Source: Marinobacterium rhizophilum DSM 18822
GTDB taxonomy: Bacteria > Pseudomonadota > Gammaproteobacteria > Pseudomonadales > Balneatricaceae
Direction: 5' to 3'
Assembly (NCBI RefSeq): GCF_000378045.1
Contig: NZ_KB899103.1
Span: 1-64,000, forward strand
Length of the DNA stretch: 64,000 bases
Positions 33,563-42,995 of this stretch are shown here, piece by piece. The first letter of the stretch is position 1, and every line of letters begins with the position of its first letter. Position numbers and translations under genes: made by a program. Under the pieces are notes generated by a model. The model was not told where the DNA came from, did not search any database, and saw nothing but the letters and a program-made list of their open reading frames with translations.

Positions 33563-33980
33563 AAGCGCTCCGGTGCCAAATCCAGCGCCAATTATAGCGG
33601 TTGGAATCACGCCGACAGAATAATATTTGGTGCCCGGAGATCTTCCCGGCAGGGCTTCGATACCCTGTCCATTACCGCGTCTGAAGCGATCAGGATGCGC
33701 TGCTCGTTAAGCAGATTCAGCTGCTTCGCGTGACGTAAAAATTTATTAAAAACATACTCTTGGGTGAGTATGTATGTTGATTTACATCGTGGCGAGGGGC
33801 GCCCGGTTTCGCTAAATCAGGTTTTTTCCAGGGGCTGTAGGGTGTACTGAAACCTGAACGCCTGATTGTCGCGGTGGGCCAACAGCTTGTCGATCCGGTG
33901 ACATCCTAATACGCGGGTTTAGGCCTAACATCGTTCCAGTACTGCCACCACGGCGGGGAAACGAGATTAGGGGGACAGCG
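33563..33980. other. mepA / dioxygenase divergent spacer
   Basis: 418 bp without a gene. It holds the inverted repeat at 33752-33773 and an AT-rich block (33735-33785) that could be the promoter of the dioxygenase gene. Confidence 0.4.
33752..33773. promoter_or_regulatory. 22 bp inverted repeat, candidate operator
   Basis: ACATACTC-TTGGGT-GAGTATGT, a perfect 8 bp dyad 208 bp upstream of the GBB dioxygenase start, within an AT-rich stretch. The size fits a TetR- or GntR-type operator; no such regulator is adjacent. It has no T-tract, so it is not a terminator. Confidence 0.5.
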
Positions 33981-35159
33981 ATGATCGAAAACAATGCCAC
34001 TTTCGAAACCGCGGGCTACAGCCATTATGCGGTCAGCCACCGGCCACAGCGTATCGATATCGGTGCAGAGTCACTGGGTCTGGTTTGGGATGATGGCCAC
34101 GTCAGCGAATTTCACTACCTATGGCTGCGGGATAACTGCCCGTGCTCTGACTGCGTATCGTCTCTGACGCGGGAACAACTGTTTGAGATCTGTGATGCAC
34201 CGCTGTCTATTCGCCCGCTTGAGGCGCAGCTTCGTGGTGACTACCTGGAAATCCTGTGGAAGGGGGATGGACACCGCAGCCGCTTCCATCCCGGCTGGTT
34301 GCGAAGCCATTGTTACAGTGATCAGGCCCGTGCGGCGCGGCAATGGCAGCCGGCTATCTGGGACCGGGCGGCTATCGAAGCCAGCCTGCCCCGGTATGAA
34401 TATGCCGACATGATGCAGCACGACGCCATACTGCTGCGTTGGCTGCGCAAGCTGCGTGATAGTGGTATTTCACTGCTGCACAACAGCGACACAACGCCCG
34501 GCACCCTGCAGCGGGTTGCGCAGCGTATTTCGTTTGTTCGGGAAACCAATTTCGGCACCCTGTTTGATGTGCGCTCCAAGCCAGATGCCAATACCGCCGC
34601 CTACACGACCCTGCGCCTGCCGCTGCATACCGATCTGCCGACGCGGGAACTGCAGCCGGGCCTGCAGTTCCTGCATTGTCTTGAAAACGACGCCACCGGT
34701 GGCGAGTCGATTCTGGTGGATGGCTTTTGCATTGCCCAGTACATGCGTGAACAGCACCCCGATGACTTTGATGCGCTCAGCAGTCTGCCGATGGATTTCT
34801 ACAACAAGGACCGTAACAGCGATTACCGTTTCCGCGGGCCGGCTATCGTGCTCGATGGCCAGGGTGCGGTAAGCGAGATACGTTTTGCCAACTTTCTGCG
34901 CGGCCCGCTGGATGTCCCGCCCGATCAGGTGGTTCGGCATTATCGAGCCTACCGGACCTTTATCAGCCTGACCCGGGAGGCGCGCTTCCAGTTCGAATAC
35001 CGCCTGGTGCCCGGCGATCTGCTGGTGTTCGACAACCGTCGCGTGCTGCATGCCCGCCGGGCCTTCGACCTGCAGCAGGGGCAGCGTCACTTGCAGGGCT
35101 GCTACGTTGATCGTGACGAACTGCTGTCCCGTATTCGAGTGCTTGAGCGGAGCCTTTAG
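33981..35159 (+). CDS. gamma-butyrobetaine dioxygenase
   Basis: A 392-residue Fe(II)/2-oxoglutarate dioxygenase of the GBB hydroxylase family, which converts gamma-butyrobetaine to L-carnitine. The N-terminal zinc-binding domain has LWLRDNCPCSDCVSS (about 49-63). The catalytic domain has the iron motif H-x-D in LPLHTDLPTREL, the 2OG/iron partner region VFDNRRVLHARRAF, and the family stretch GLQFLHCLENDATGGESILV. Close to the carnitine genes at 39.3-43.0 kb, so it supplies their substrate. The GBB substrate fits context better than TauD or trimethyllysine. Confidence 0.9.
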   Translation: MIENNATFETAGYSHYAVSHRPQRIDIGAESLGLVWDDGHVSEFHYLWLRDNCPCSDCVSSLTREQLFEICDAPLSIRPLEAQLRGDYLEILWKGDGHRSRFHPGWLRSHCYSDQARAARQWQPAIWDRAAIEASLPRYEYADMMQHDAILLRWLRKLRDSGISLLHNSDTTPGTLQRVAQRISFVRETNFGTLFDVRSKPDANTAAYTTLRLPLHTDLPTRELQPGLQFLHCLENDATGGESILVDGFCIAQYMREQHPDDFDALSSLPMDFYNKDRNSDYRFRGPAIVLDGQGAVSEIRFANFLRGPLDVPPDQVVRHYRAYRTFISLTREARFQFEYRLVPGDLLVFDNRRVLHARRAFDLQQGQRHLQGCYVDRDELLSRIRVLERSL

Positions 35160-35344
35160 CCTCCTGGGTTGATGGCGTCCACATGCCGGCAGCTGTATTC
35201 GGTGCTGTTAGGGAAGTCGCGGGTGCCGATTGCGGTACTTGCGCGGCGCAGCCTTCGATGGCCCAATAACAGCTCGCCCGGCCAGGAGCCTGTCGGGCTT
35301 TCGCGCAGCGGGTCAGTGTTGGCTTCATAAGAGGACATCCGACC

Positions 35345-36367
35345 ATGATCAGGACCGCCGTCATCGGCTACGGGCTGTCAGCCCGAATCTTTCACCTGCC
35401 CTTTATTCAACTGCAGCCGGAGCTTGAGCTGGTGGCGATCAGCAGCCGTCAGCCGGAGTTGCGACAAGACTATCCGCAACTGCAGCATTACCAGGATGGA
35501 CTTGAACTGATAGCGCGCAGTGACGCCGACCTGGTGGTCATCACCTCGCCAAACGACAGCCACTATCCGCTGGCAAGGCGGGCGCTGGAAGCCGGCAAGC
35601 ATGTGCTGGTGGAAAAGCCCTTCGTCGTGAATTCGACGGAAGGCGAGGCGCTTATCGAGCTGGCGGCGCAGAAGCAGCGTACGCTGGCGATCTATCACAA
35701 CCGCCGGTTCGATGGCGACTTCCTGACGCTGCAGCAACTGTTGCACAGTGGCCGCCTCGGTGACATTCGCTATTTCGAGTCCCATTTCGACCGCTTCCGG
35801 CCGGAACCCCGCGATCGCTGGCGTGAGCAGGCGGGGGCTGGCAGCGGCATTCTCTACGACCTCGGTCCGCACCTGATCGACCAGGCGCTGGCCCTGTTCG
35901 GCCCGCCGGACTCGATCAGCGCCCGCTGCCGCGAACTGCGCACGGGGGCCGAGTCCACCGACTACTTCCATCTGCTGCTGCACTATCCCGACAAGGAGGT
36001 TGTGCTGCACTCCAGCCCGTTCTGCGCCTCGCCCACGCTGCGTTTCATGCTGCAGGGTACTCGGGGCAGTTACGCAAAGTTCGGACTCGACCCCCAGGAG
36101 GATGCGCTGCGAGCAGGTCAGCTGCCTGAAGGACCGGACTGGGGGCTGGAGCCTGCCTCGGAGTACGGCCGGTTCCATACGGCGGACAGGGCTGAAATCT
36201 TCGCGACGCTGCCCGGTGATTACCGGCAGTTCTACGCCGCATTGGTGCGCACACTGCGACACGGGGACGCATTGGCGATCAGCCCTCAGCAGGCACTGCT
36301 CGGAATTCGGCTGATTGAGCTGGCGCTGCGCAGCAGTCGCGAAGGACGCCGGTTAGCCGTTGCCTGA
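35345..36367 (+). CDS. Gfo/Idh/MocA-family oxidoreductase
   Basis: A 340-residue NAD(P)-dependent oxidoreductase with N-terminal Rossmann motif (AVIGYGLSARIFHLPFI), VEKPFVVNSTEGEAL with the catalytic-site EKP lysine, the typical IYHNRRFDGDFLTLQQLL, and GILYDLGPHLIDQAL in the C-terminal domain. Resembles E. coli YdgJ. Same strand as the dioxygenase with 185 bp between; its substrate in this context is unknown. A link to the betaine pathway is guesswork. Confidence 0.85.
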   Translation: MIRTAVIGYGLSARIFHLPFIQLQPELELVAISSRQPELRQDYPQLQHYQDGLELIARSDADLVVITSPNDSHYPLARRALEAGKHVLVEKPFVVNSTEGEALIELAAQKQRTLAIYHNRRFDGDFLTLQQLLHSGRLGDIRYFESHFDRFRPEPRDRWREQAGAGSGILYDLGPHLIDQALALFGPPDSISARCRELRTGAESTDYFHLLLHYPDKEVVLHSSPFCASPTLRFMLQGTRGSYAKFGLDPQEDALRAGQLPEGPDWGLEPASEYGRFHTADRAEIFATLPGDYRQFYAALVRTLRHGDALAISPQQALLGIRLIELALRSSREGRRLAVA

Positions 36368-36416
36368 CGTGGTGGCGGGAATGCTGTGCTGCAGCGCTCT
36401 TTTCCCGACGTGCAGA

Positions 36417-37442
36417 TCAGGCGGCATTGCGACGTTGCGCCCCGGGGGACTGCCCGAAGTGGCGGCGATAGCAGCGGCAGAAATGGGAAGCGGACGCGAA
36501 ACCGCAGGCGCCGCCTACGTCGCAGACACTCAGGTTCGACTCCTGCAGTAACTGGCGGGCCCGCTCAAGGCGCAGCTTCAGGTAGTAGGCTGACGGAGAG
36601 GCATTCAGAAATCGCTGGCACAGGCGTTCCAGTTGTCGCAGGGAGATAAAGGCGCTGCGGGCCAGTTCGGTTGGTGTCAGCGGTGTTTCAAGGTGCTGTT
36701 CCATCAGGCCCAGCACCCGTATGAGTCGGGGATGGTGGATATTGAGCTGTCGCGGCAGGCCGATACGCTGTCGCTCCGACGGCGGTCTTATACCGTTCTT
36801 GATGCACTGATCGCAGATCTGCAGCGCCAGCGCCGTGCCTGAATGCTGGGCAATCAGATGCAGCATCATGTCGGTGGCGGCGGTGCCGCCGGCGCAGGTG
36901 ATGCGGTTGCGACCGATGTCGAAGAGTTCCGGGCTGATGAGGATATCGGGGTAGGTTGCCTGAAATGCCGGTACGGCTTCCCAGTGCAGCGTTACGCTGT
37001 GCCCTTTCAGGAGCCCGGCACGGGCCAGCAGATGGCAACCGGTATCCAGTGCCCCCAGCAGGCAGCCACGCCGGTTCAGTCGGCGCAGCCAGTCGATGAG
37101 TACCGGGCTCTGGTAACGCTCCGGGTGAAAGCTTGCATTGACGAAAAGGTTGCGCGGAGTATCGACTGCATGAATGTCCAGGTGCTGCTGCAGCGCCATC
37201 TGGTTGCTGGCCGGAACGACCTGTCCATCCTCGCTCAGGCACTGCCAGCGATACAGTTGCTTTCCCGCCAGCCGGTTGGCGATGCGCAGTGGCTCGATGG
37301 CCGAGAGCAGCGACACCATGGCGTATTCAGGCAACAGCAGAAATGACAGGGTGATAACACCGTCGGCATCGGGCTGAAGTGCCGATGTGACCGACGGGCT
37401 GGCGGCGGCAGCCATGCTGCCAGGCTGGACAGGTGAGTGCAT
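36417..37442 (-). CDS. GlxA-type (AraC family) transcriptional regulator
   Basis: A 341-residue regulator: DJ-1/PfpI-like N-terminal domain (about 25-190; SFLLLPEYAMVSLLSAIEPL, GALDTGCHLLARAGLL) and a C-terminal AraC HTH pair (about 230-335; LARSAFISLRQLERLCQRFL and VCDVGGACGFASASHFCRCY). This layout is shared by GbdR and CdhR, which control betaine and carnitine catabolism in Pseudomonas. AGGAG precedes ATG 37442. It lies just downstream of the BCCT transporter on the same strand. A GbdR-like role is plausible, not proven. Confidence 0.87.
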   Translation of the reverse strand: MHSPVQPGSMAAAASPSVTSALQPDADGVITLSFLLLPEYAMVSLLSAIEPLRIANRLAGKQLYRWQCLSEDGQVVPASNQMALQQHLDIHAVDTPRNLFVNASFHPERYQSPVLIDWLRRLNRRGCLLGALDTGCHLLARAGLLKGHSVTLHWEAVPAFQATYPDILISPELFDIGRNRITCAGGTAATDMMLHLIAQHSGTALALQICDQCIKNGIRPPSERQRIGLPRQLNIHHPRLIRVLGLMEQHLETPLTPTELARSAFISLRQLERLCQRFLNASPSAYYLKLRLERARQLLQESNLSVCDVGGACGFASASHFCRCYRRHFGQSPGAQRRNAA

Positions 37443-37471
37443 GTCGGCTCCTGTTGATCCCGGTTGCGTCG

Positions 37472-37503
37472 AAAAAAGCCGCCGCTGCACAGGGCAGCGG
37501 CGG
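37472..37503 (-). terminator. BCCT gene terminator
   Basis: Perfect 10 bp stem CCGCCGCTGC/GCAGCGGCGG followed by T6 on the minus strand, 30 bases after the BCCT stop codon. It insulates the downstream regulator gene, which must therefore have its own promoter in the short gap. Confidence 0.85.
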
Positions 37504-37534
37504 TCAATTTCTCAGTCGATGGGCCGTTGTAGCA

Positions 37535-39190
37535 TCACTTGACCTGAATCGCAGGGCGCGCGGCGCCGAACAGACCCGCTTCCTGGTGCAGGGATTTCAG
37601 CACGGCGAGGGTCATCGCAATAATGACCAGACTGAGCGGCAGGGCCGCGGCCATCAGGGCCGTCTGCAGGGCGCTCAGGCCGCCTGCGAGCAACAGCACG
37701 GCCGCAACCAGGCCGATGACGATGCCCCAGAAAATGCGGAAGATCTGCGGTGGCTCGTCATTGCCCAGCGACAGGATGGTGGTGAGGACCAGGGTGCTGG
37801 AATCCGATGAGGTGACGAACCAGCTCATCAGCAGGAATACCATCAGCGCCGAGATGATCCAGCCCAGGGCGCCATTGCCAGCGATACCGTCGGAGCTGGC
37901 GAACAGCGCGGCGGGCAGGTTCCAGGCATTGACCAGGTCAATCAGGCCGGCGCTTCCGGGACCGCCGGCGGCGTGCAATTCCTGATACAACGCGGTGCCG
38001 CCAAAGATTCCCAGCCAGATAAAGATCACCAGTGTCGGTACCAGCAGCACGCCGAGGACGAACTCGCGCAGGGTGCGGCCACGGGAAATACGGGCGATAA
38101 ACAGGCCGACAAACGGGGCCCAGGCCAGCCACCAGCCCCAGTAGAAGACGGTCCAGCCGTTCTGCCAGCTGGCCGGGCCTTCCTCTTCAGGGAACCAGAG
38201 CCCCATCTGTACGAAGTTGCCCAGGTAGTCGCCCAGTGACTGGGCCAGGAGGTTGAGCAGCCAGGTGGTCGGGCCGGCGAACAGGAAGAAGGCGATCACC
38301 AGCACCGAGATGATGATGTTCCATTCGGAGATGACCTTGATGCCGCGCTGAACGCCAGAGACCGCCGACAGAATCGAGATCACCGAAATCAGCGCGATCA
38401 GTATCAGCTGAGTGTTCAGCCCCGGGTCCACACCGATGAGCCGCTCAAGACCGACCGCCATCTGGCTGACGCCGAGTCCAAGCGAGGTGGCGACACCAAA
38501 GACGCAGCCCACGACACCCAGCAGATCGACAACATGTCCGATGGGGCCGTAGATACGGTCGCCGATAAAGGGATACAGCGTGGAGCGCAGAGCCAGTGGC
38601 AGTTTCTTGCGGTAGGCGAAATAGGCCAGCGCCAGGCCGACGATGACGTACACCGCCCAGCCGTGGAAGCCCCAGTGGAAAAAGGTGACGCGCAGCGCAT
38701 CGACGGCGCGGTCGTGGCCGATCGCGGTGGCGCCCGCCATATCGGCATAGGGATTGTTGGGATAGCCGAAGGCACCGCTGTTATCGAGGTAGAAGATGGG
38801 CTCGGCGACACCGAAAAACAGGATGCCGATACCGATGCCGGCAGAGAACAGCATCGAGAACCAGGCGAAGTTGCTGAATTCCGGTTTGCTGTCGTCGTCG
38901 CCCAGGCGAATGCGCCCGTGGCCACTAAATACGATGTAGCCGCAGATGCCGATCAGAAAGACCACGGTCACCATGTAGTACCAGCCGAAGGTGGTCTCGA
39001 TCCAGCTGCGGGCCGTGCCGAACAGGGTACTGGCCAGCTCGGTATTGAAGCCGGTGAAAAGGACGAAGGCCATGACCAGCAGGGCACCGGCCACGGTCAT
39101 GCCCTTGTGCATGTCCTTGAACAGGCCATGCCGGGCCAGGCTTTCGGCCCTGAAAACGCCAGTGTCACTTTGTTGTTGTTCTAACGACAT
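37535..39190 (-). CDS. BCCT-family betaine/carnitine transporter
   Basis: A 551-residue betaine/choline/carnitine transporter with 12 TM helices. The BCCT signature region is present (YWGWWLAWAPFVGLFIARIS followed by RGRTLREFVLGVL), as is the glycine-rich TM3 (FSAGIGIGILFFGVAEP). GGAG lies nine bases before ATG 39190. A short C-terminus (about 25 residues after the last TM) argues against an osmosensing BetP-like protein and for a catabolic importer of carnitine, gamma-butyrobetaine or betaine, consistent with the neighbouring genes. Confidence 0.93.
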   Translation of the reverse strand: MSLEQQQSDTGVFRAESLARHGLFKDMHKGMTVAGALLVMAFVLFTGFNTELASTLFGTARSWIETTFGWYYMVTVVFLIGICGYIVFSGHGRIRLGDDDSKPEFSNFAWFSMLFSAGIGIGILFFGVAEPIFYLDNSGAFGYPNNPYADMAGATAIGHDRAVDALRVTFFHWGFHGWAVYVIVGLALAYFAYRKKLPLALRSTLYPFIGDRIYGPIGHVVDLLGVVGCVFGVATSLGLGVSQMAVGLERLIGVDPGLNTQLILIALISVISILSAVSGVQRGIKVISEWNIIISVLVIAFFLFAGPTTWLLNLLAQSLGDYLGNFVQMGLWFPEEEGPASWQNGWTVFYWGWWLAWAPFVGLFIARISRGRTLREFVLGVLLVPTLVIFIWLGIFGGTALYQELHAAGGPGSAGLIDLVNAWNLPAALFASSDGIAGNGALGWIISALMVFLLMSWFVTSSDSSTLVLTTILSLGNDEPPQIFRIFWGIVIGLVAAVLLLAGGLSALQTALMAAALPLSLVIIAMTLAVLKSLHQEAGLFGAARPAIQVK

Positions 39191-39274
39191 TGTTGCGATC
39201 TCCGGATGTCATAAAGATAAGTCGGGTGTTGCCGTTGCTTGATAAGCCAGTTCCTTTGTCGGGTAACAGTATGC

Positions 39275-39297
39275 GCAGACCCGCTGGGCGGGTCTGC
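39275..39297. terminator. hairpin between cdhA and BCCT genes
   Basis: Perfect 10 bp stem GCAGACCCGC-TGG-GCGGGTCTGC just after the cdhA stop codon. No T-run follows on the minus strand, so it may be an RNA-stabilising or pausing hairpin instead of a full terminator. Confidence 0.45.
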
Positions 39298-39310
39298 TGC
39301 CGTCGGCGCC

Positions 39311-40279
39311 TCAGCGCTTGATGCCGTGCTCGTCGCGGTATTCCTTCAGCGTGTGCATGATGCGGATCAGGCAGTCGTCGCGCTCGCGGATCAGGTCGTT
39401 GATCGAGGCGCCGTTGGCCTGGGTCAGGCAGCCGGCGACCATATCGTCCTTGAGCTGCTGTGTCAGCTCCGGCGCATCGAGGCGGGTCCAGGGCTCTTTG
39501 AGGGATTCCTCGAAGTGGTCCAGCAGATGCGCCATGCCGCCCTGGCCACCGCCCAGGTGATAGGTCAGGCAGTGGCCCATAATGGCCCAGCGCAGTCCCG
39601 GCCCGTAGGCGATGGCCTTGTCGATATCCTCAACCGAACACTCATTGTTGGCCACCATGTGCAGCGCCTCGCGCCACAGTGCTTCCTGCAGGCGGTTGCC
39701 GATAAAGCCCGGCAGCTCCCGGTCCATCTTGGCGACCTGTTTCTCGATCGCCTCGTAGAAGGCTGCGGTCCAGTCGACCACGTCCTGGCTGGTGCGCTCA
39801 CCACCGCAGACTTCGCAGAAGGGCACCAGGTAAGGCGGGTTGAACGGATGCCCGACCACGAAGCGATCGGCCTGGTGCTGGATTTCCACGGCCATGTCGG
39901 ACATGGCAAAGCCCGAGGTGCTGGAAATAATCACCACTTCGGGCGGTGCCAGCCGATCGAGCTCTGCAAACAGGGCACGCTTGGCATCGAGGTTTTCCGG
40001 GGTGCTTTCCTGAATCACCTCGACGCTGGTGGCCAGTTCTTCCAGGCTGTCGGCAAAGCGCAGGCGCTGTGGGCTGGCACCCTCGCGCAGGCCGAGTTTC
40101 ACCATGGTCGGCCAGACATGATCCACCATGGCCAGCAGCTTCTCGCGGGCATTGGGGCCGGGGTCGTAGGCCACGACGTCCATGCCCATTCTCAAGAAAT
40201 GCAGCGCCCAGGCGCCGCCGATTACACCGGTACCCAGGACACCGGCTTTGGTCACTGCAGTGGGAAGGGGGCGATTCAT
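39311..40279 (-). CDS. cdhA: L-carnitine 3-dehydrogenase
   Basis: A 322-residue NAD-dependent dehydrogenase of the 3-hydroxyacyl-CoA dehydrogenase superfamily that oxidises L-carnitine to 3-dehydrocarnitine. Rossmann motif GVLGTGVIGGAWALHF, then ESTPENLDAKRALFAELD, the active-site region SSTSGFAMSD and VGHPFNPPYLVPFCEVCGG, and FIGNRLQEALWREALHMV. Length is near the Pseudomonas enzyme (321). ATG 40279 is chosen with GGAGAA upstream. It follows the cleavage-enzyme gene with a 23 bp gap, the cdhC-cdhA order of P. aeruginosa. Confidence 0.93.
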   Translation of the reverse strand: MNRPLPTAVTKAGVLGTGVIGGAWALHFLRMGMDVVAYDPGPNAREKLLAMVDHVWPTMVKLGLREGASPQRLRFADSLEELATSVEVIQESTPENLDAKRALFAELDRLAPPEVVIISSTSGFAMSDMAVEIQHQADRFVVGHPFNPPYLVPFCEVCGGERTSQDVVDWTAAFYEAIEKQVAKMDRELPGFIGNRLQEALWREALHMVANNECSVEDIDKAIAYGPGLRWAIMGHCLTYHLGGGQGGMAHLLDHFEESLKEPWTRLDAPELTQQLKDDMVAGCLTQANGASINDLIRERDDCLIRIMHTLKEYRDEHGIKR

Positions 40280-40302
40280 CTGTATTTCTCCGGTCATGAC
40301 GA

Positions 40303-41193
40303 CTACTGGGTGCCGCGCAGGCGCAGTTTCTGGCGAGCTTCGGTGGGGCTCAGTACCCGCGCGCCCATGTTTTCAATGATATTCACGGCGCGTTCGACCA
40401 GCTGACCGTTGGTGGCGAATTCGCCCTTGCCCAGGTAGAGGTTGTCTTCCAGGCCGACGCGGATATGGCCGCCCAGCAGGGCGGACTGTGCCGCCCAGGG
40501 CAGCTGGTTGCGGCCCAGGGCAAAGGCGGTCCAGTTGGTGTCGGCCGGCAGCATGTCGACCATGCCCTTGAGCAGGCTCAGTTCCGGCGGGGTGCCCCAG
40601 GGAATGCCCTGGCACAGCTGGAACATCGCGTTGTCGTTGATCAGGCCTTCTTTCATCATCTGCAGCGCGAACCAGAGGTTGCCGGTATCGAAGATCTCCA
40701 GTTCAACGGTGACATCCAGTTGCTGAATGCGGGCCGCGGCCTTGCGCAGCATGTCCGGTGTCGAGATGTACACCAGGTTGCTGTCACCGAAGTTGACCGA
40801 GCCGCAGTCCAGCGTGCAGATCTCGGGCTTGAGTTCCTCGATATGCACCAGCCGTTCGAGGCCGCCCACCAGGTCCGTTTCCGGGCAGAAGGCGGTGGGA
40901 TTGTCCTCCGGGCCGATGTACAGGTCGCCGCCCATGCCGGCGGTCAGGTTGATGATGACGTCACAGTCAGCGGCCCGCAGGCGCTCGCAGACTTCGGCGT
41001 AAAGGTCGAGCCGGCGCGAGCACTGCTTGGTATCCGGATCGCGCACATGCATATGGGCGATGGCGGCGCCGGCGTTCCAGGCTTCGATGGCGGCATCGGC
41101 AATCTCTTGTGGCGTGACCGGCACGTGGGGGCTGCGGTCGGCAGTATCGGCGGCGCCGGTGACTGCGCAGGTGATGATGACATCCTGATTCAT
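40303..41193 (-). CDS. cdhC: 3-dehydrocarnitine cleavage enzyme (BKACE family)
   Basis: A 296-residue beta-keto acid cleavage enzyme (DUF849). It reacts 3-dehydrocarnitine with acetyl-CoA to give betainyl-CoA and acetoacetate. The zinc ligands are His47 and His49 in AHMHVRDP; further family motifs are [24 protein letters not shown] and [15 protein letters not shown] with the catalytic Glu-Asp region. The carnitine dehydrogenase next door assigns the substrate. First gene of the cdhCA pair. Its upstream spacer (41194-41436) separates it from the cdhR-like regulator, which is transcribed towards it. Confidence 0.92.
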   Translation of the reverse strand: MNQDVIITCAVTGAADTADRSPHVPVTPQEIADAAIEAWNAGAAIAHMHVRDPDTKQCSRRLDLYAEVCERLRAADCDVIINLTAGMGGDLYIGPEDNPTAFCPETDLVGGLERLVHIEELKPEICTLDCGSVNFGDSNLVYISTPDMLRKAAARIQQLDVTVELEIFDTGNLWFALQMMKEGLINDNAMFQLCQGIPWGTPPELSLLKGMVDMLPADTNWTAFALGRNQLPWAAQSALLGGHIRVGLEDNLYLGKGEFATNGQLVERAVNIIENMGARVLSPTEARQKLRLRGTQ

Positions 41194-41436
41194 GGCGGTT
41201 CTGACTCTTATAAGGGTGACTGTATTGCCCGCGGGTTTTCCGCGGCGGCTACCCGGCGCCGGGTGATAGTTAAGCTACGCGGCTGAACAGGATGTTTTTG
41301 TCCAGTTACGAATATTAATTGACCGTATGCGAATTAATCGCGGGGCTGGCGCAAATGAATAAGACGTGCCCATTTGCGACGCTCTGGCGGGGCTGACCGG
41401 GTTAAGTGCCTGGTTACAGTGGTGTGGCGGCAGGAA

Positions 41437-42393
41437 TCAGCGTTCCCGGCTGGGCTTTTTGTCAAAGCGCTGCTGGTAGCTGCGGGTGAAATGGGACAGG
41501 GAGACGAAACCGCAGGCTACCGAGATATCGGTGACACTCTGGCTGGTTTGCTGCAGCATCCAGCGTGCCTGGTCCAGGCGCAGATTGCGGTAGTAGGCGC
41601 TGGGCGTCTGCTGCAGGTAATGGCGGAACAGGCGTTCGAGCTCACGTCCGGAAAGCTGCAGCTGCGTCGCGATCTCGCTGATGCGCAGCGGCTCCTCCAG
41701 GTTGCGCTCCATCAGCTGCACGGCCTCGGCCAGGCGGGGATTGCGGCTGTCCAGGCGTTGCTGCAGCGACGTGCGCTGGGGGTCGCTGTGGGCGCGCTTG
41801 TGGGTGTAGATCAGCTCATCGGCAACGGTGGTGGCCAGGCCATTGCCGTGCTGGGTGCCGATCAGGTAAAGCATCATGTCCAGGCCAGAGAGGGCGCCGG
41901 GGCATGAAAAGCGGCCGCGATCCACCACCAGCAGTTCCTGCACGAAATTCACCCGGGGGAAGGCCTCCCGGGTGCTGTCGAGGTTTTCCCAGTGCAGGGT
42001 GGCGCGGTAGCCATCGAGAATGCCCGCGGCTGCGGCGAGATAGGCGGCGGTGTCCTGGCAGCCGATATCGGCGCCGTGGCTGGCCTGCTGTCGAATGAAC
42101 CCCAGCAGACCCGGAGTGACCTGTGTCTGCGGATCGTAGCCGGCACAGATGATCAGGGTGTCGCAGATGGGAAGCTCGCGTATGCCGGTATCGCTCATGA
42201 TATCCAGGGCATCGCTGCTGCGTACCGGTCCGCCGCGTTCGGAAATCAGCTGCCAGCGGTACAGCTCGCGGTTGCTGCTACGATTGGCATGGCGCAGCGG
42301 ATCGAGCATGGCGGTCAGACCGAACAGCGAGAAGCCGGGAATCAGCAAAAAGCCGATGGTCTGGGGGTAGCTGCGCGGACGGTCTCCAAACAT
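41437..42393 (-). CDS. cdhR: GlxA-type regulator of carnitine catabolism (CdhR-like)
   Basis: A 318-residue regulator with a DJ-1/PfpI-like domain (about 10-190: GFLLIPGFSLFGLTAMLDPL, GADIGCQDTAAYLAAAAGIL) and AraC-type HTH (about 215-315: IATQLQLSGRELERLFRHYL and VTDISVACGFVSLSHFTRSY). P. aeruginosa CdhR has the same domains and activates the carnitine genes. GGAG seven bases before ATG 42393. Divergent from the thioesterase (116 bp spacer) and upstream of cdhC, so it can serve both. Confidence 0.87.
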   Translation of the reverse strand: MFGDRPRSYPQTIGFLLIPGFSLFGLTAMLDPLRHANRSSNRELYRWQLISERGGPVRSSDALDIMSDTGIRELPICDTLIICAGYDPQTQVTPGLLGFIRQQASHGADIGCQDTAAYLAAAAGILDGYRATLHWENLDSTREAFPRVNFVQELLVVDRGRFSCPGALSGLDMMLYLIGTQHGNGLATTVADELIYTHKRAHSDPQRTSLQQRLDSRNPRLAEAVQLMERNLEEPLRISEIATQLQLSGRELERLFRHYLQQTPSAYYRNLRLDQARWMLQQTSQSVTDISVACGFVSLSHFTRSYQQRFDKKPSRER

Positions 42394-42509
42394 GGCTCGA
42401 CTCCGTCGAAAAAGAACATCTAATAAGCGGTTTCAGGCAAATTCTGTGGCACCGGCGGGTTAGCATTGCGCAAAAGGCGCGCTGGCACAATCCCAACACG
42501 AGGTGGAAG

Positions 42510-42992
42510 ATGACAACCGAACTCATGCTGTTTGAAGGGCCCGTCCGGTCCGAGTGGATCGATTACAACGGTCACATGAATGACGCCTGCTATGTGCTGG
42601 TGTTCAGCCAGGCGATCGACGAGCTGATGGTGCAGATCGGTCTGGACGAAAGCTTTCGCGCCGAGCACCAGGTATCGATCTACACCCTGCAGAGCATGGT
42701 GCACTATCTGCAGGAAGTCAGCGAGGGCGAACCGCTGCAGGTGTCGGCACAACTGCTGGAGAGTGACGCTAAGAAACTGCGGGTCTTTTTCAGCATGCGT
42801 CATGGCGAGAGTGGAGACGCGCTGGCGGCGATGGAAACCCTGCTGCTGCACATGGATATGGCCGCAAAACGGGCTGCGCCCTTTTTGCCCGATACCCAGG
42901 TGCGGGTCAGCGCCCTGCAGCACCAGCACGAAGGGCTCGAGTGGCCGGCGCTGGCCGGGCGCAGCATCGCATTGACCCGGCCGCGCAGCTAG
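42510..42992 (+). CDS. cdhB: betainyl-CoA thioesterase
   Basis: A 160-residue hot-dog fold protein of the 4-hydroxybenzoyl-CoA thioesterase type, with the motif WIDYNGHMNDACYVLVFSQA (residues 15-34), where the Asp/Asn-Gly-His-Met region is catalytic. In P. aeruginosa CdhB hydrolyses betainyl-CoA from the BKACE step to glycine betaine. AGGTGG precedes ATG. It sits on the opposite strand from the rest of the carnitine genes, divergent from cdhR. Confidence 0.85.
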   Translation: MTTELMLFEGPVRSEWIDYNGHMNDACYVLVFSQAIDELMVQIGLDESFRAEHQVSIYTLQSMVHYLQEVSEGEPLQVSAQLLESDAKKLRVFFSMRHGESGDALAAMETLLLHMDMAAKRAAPFLPDTQVRVSALQHQHEGLEWPALAGRSIALTRPRS

Positions 42993-42995
42993 GCA

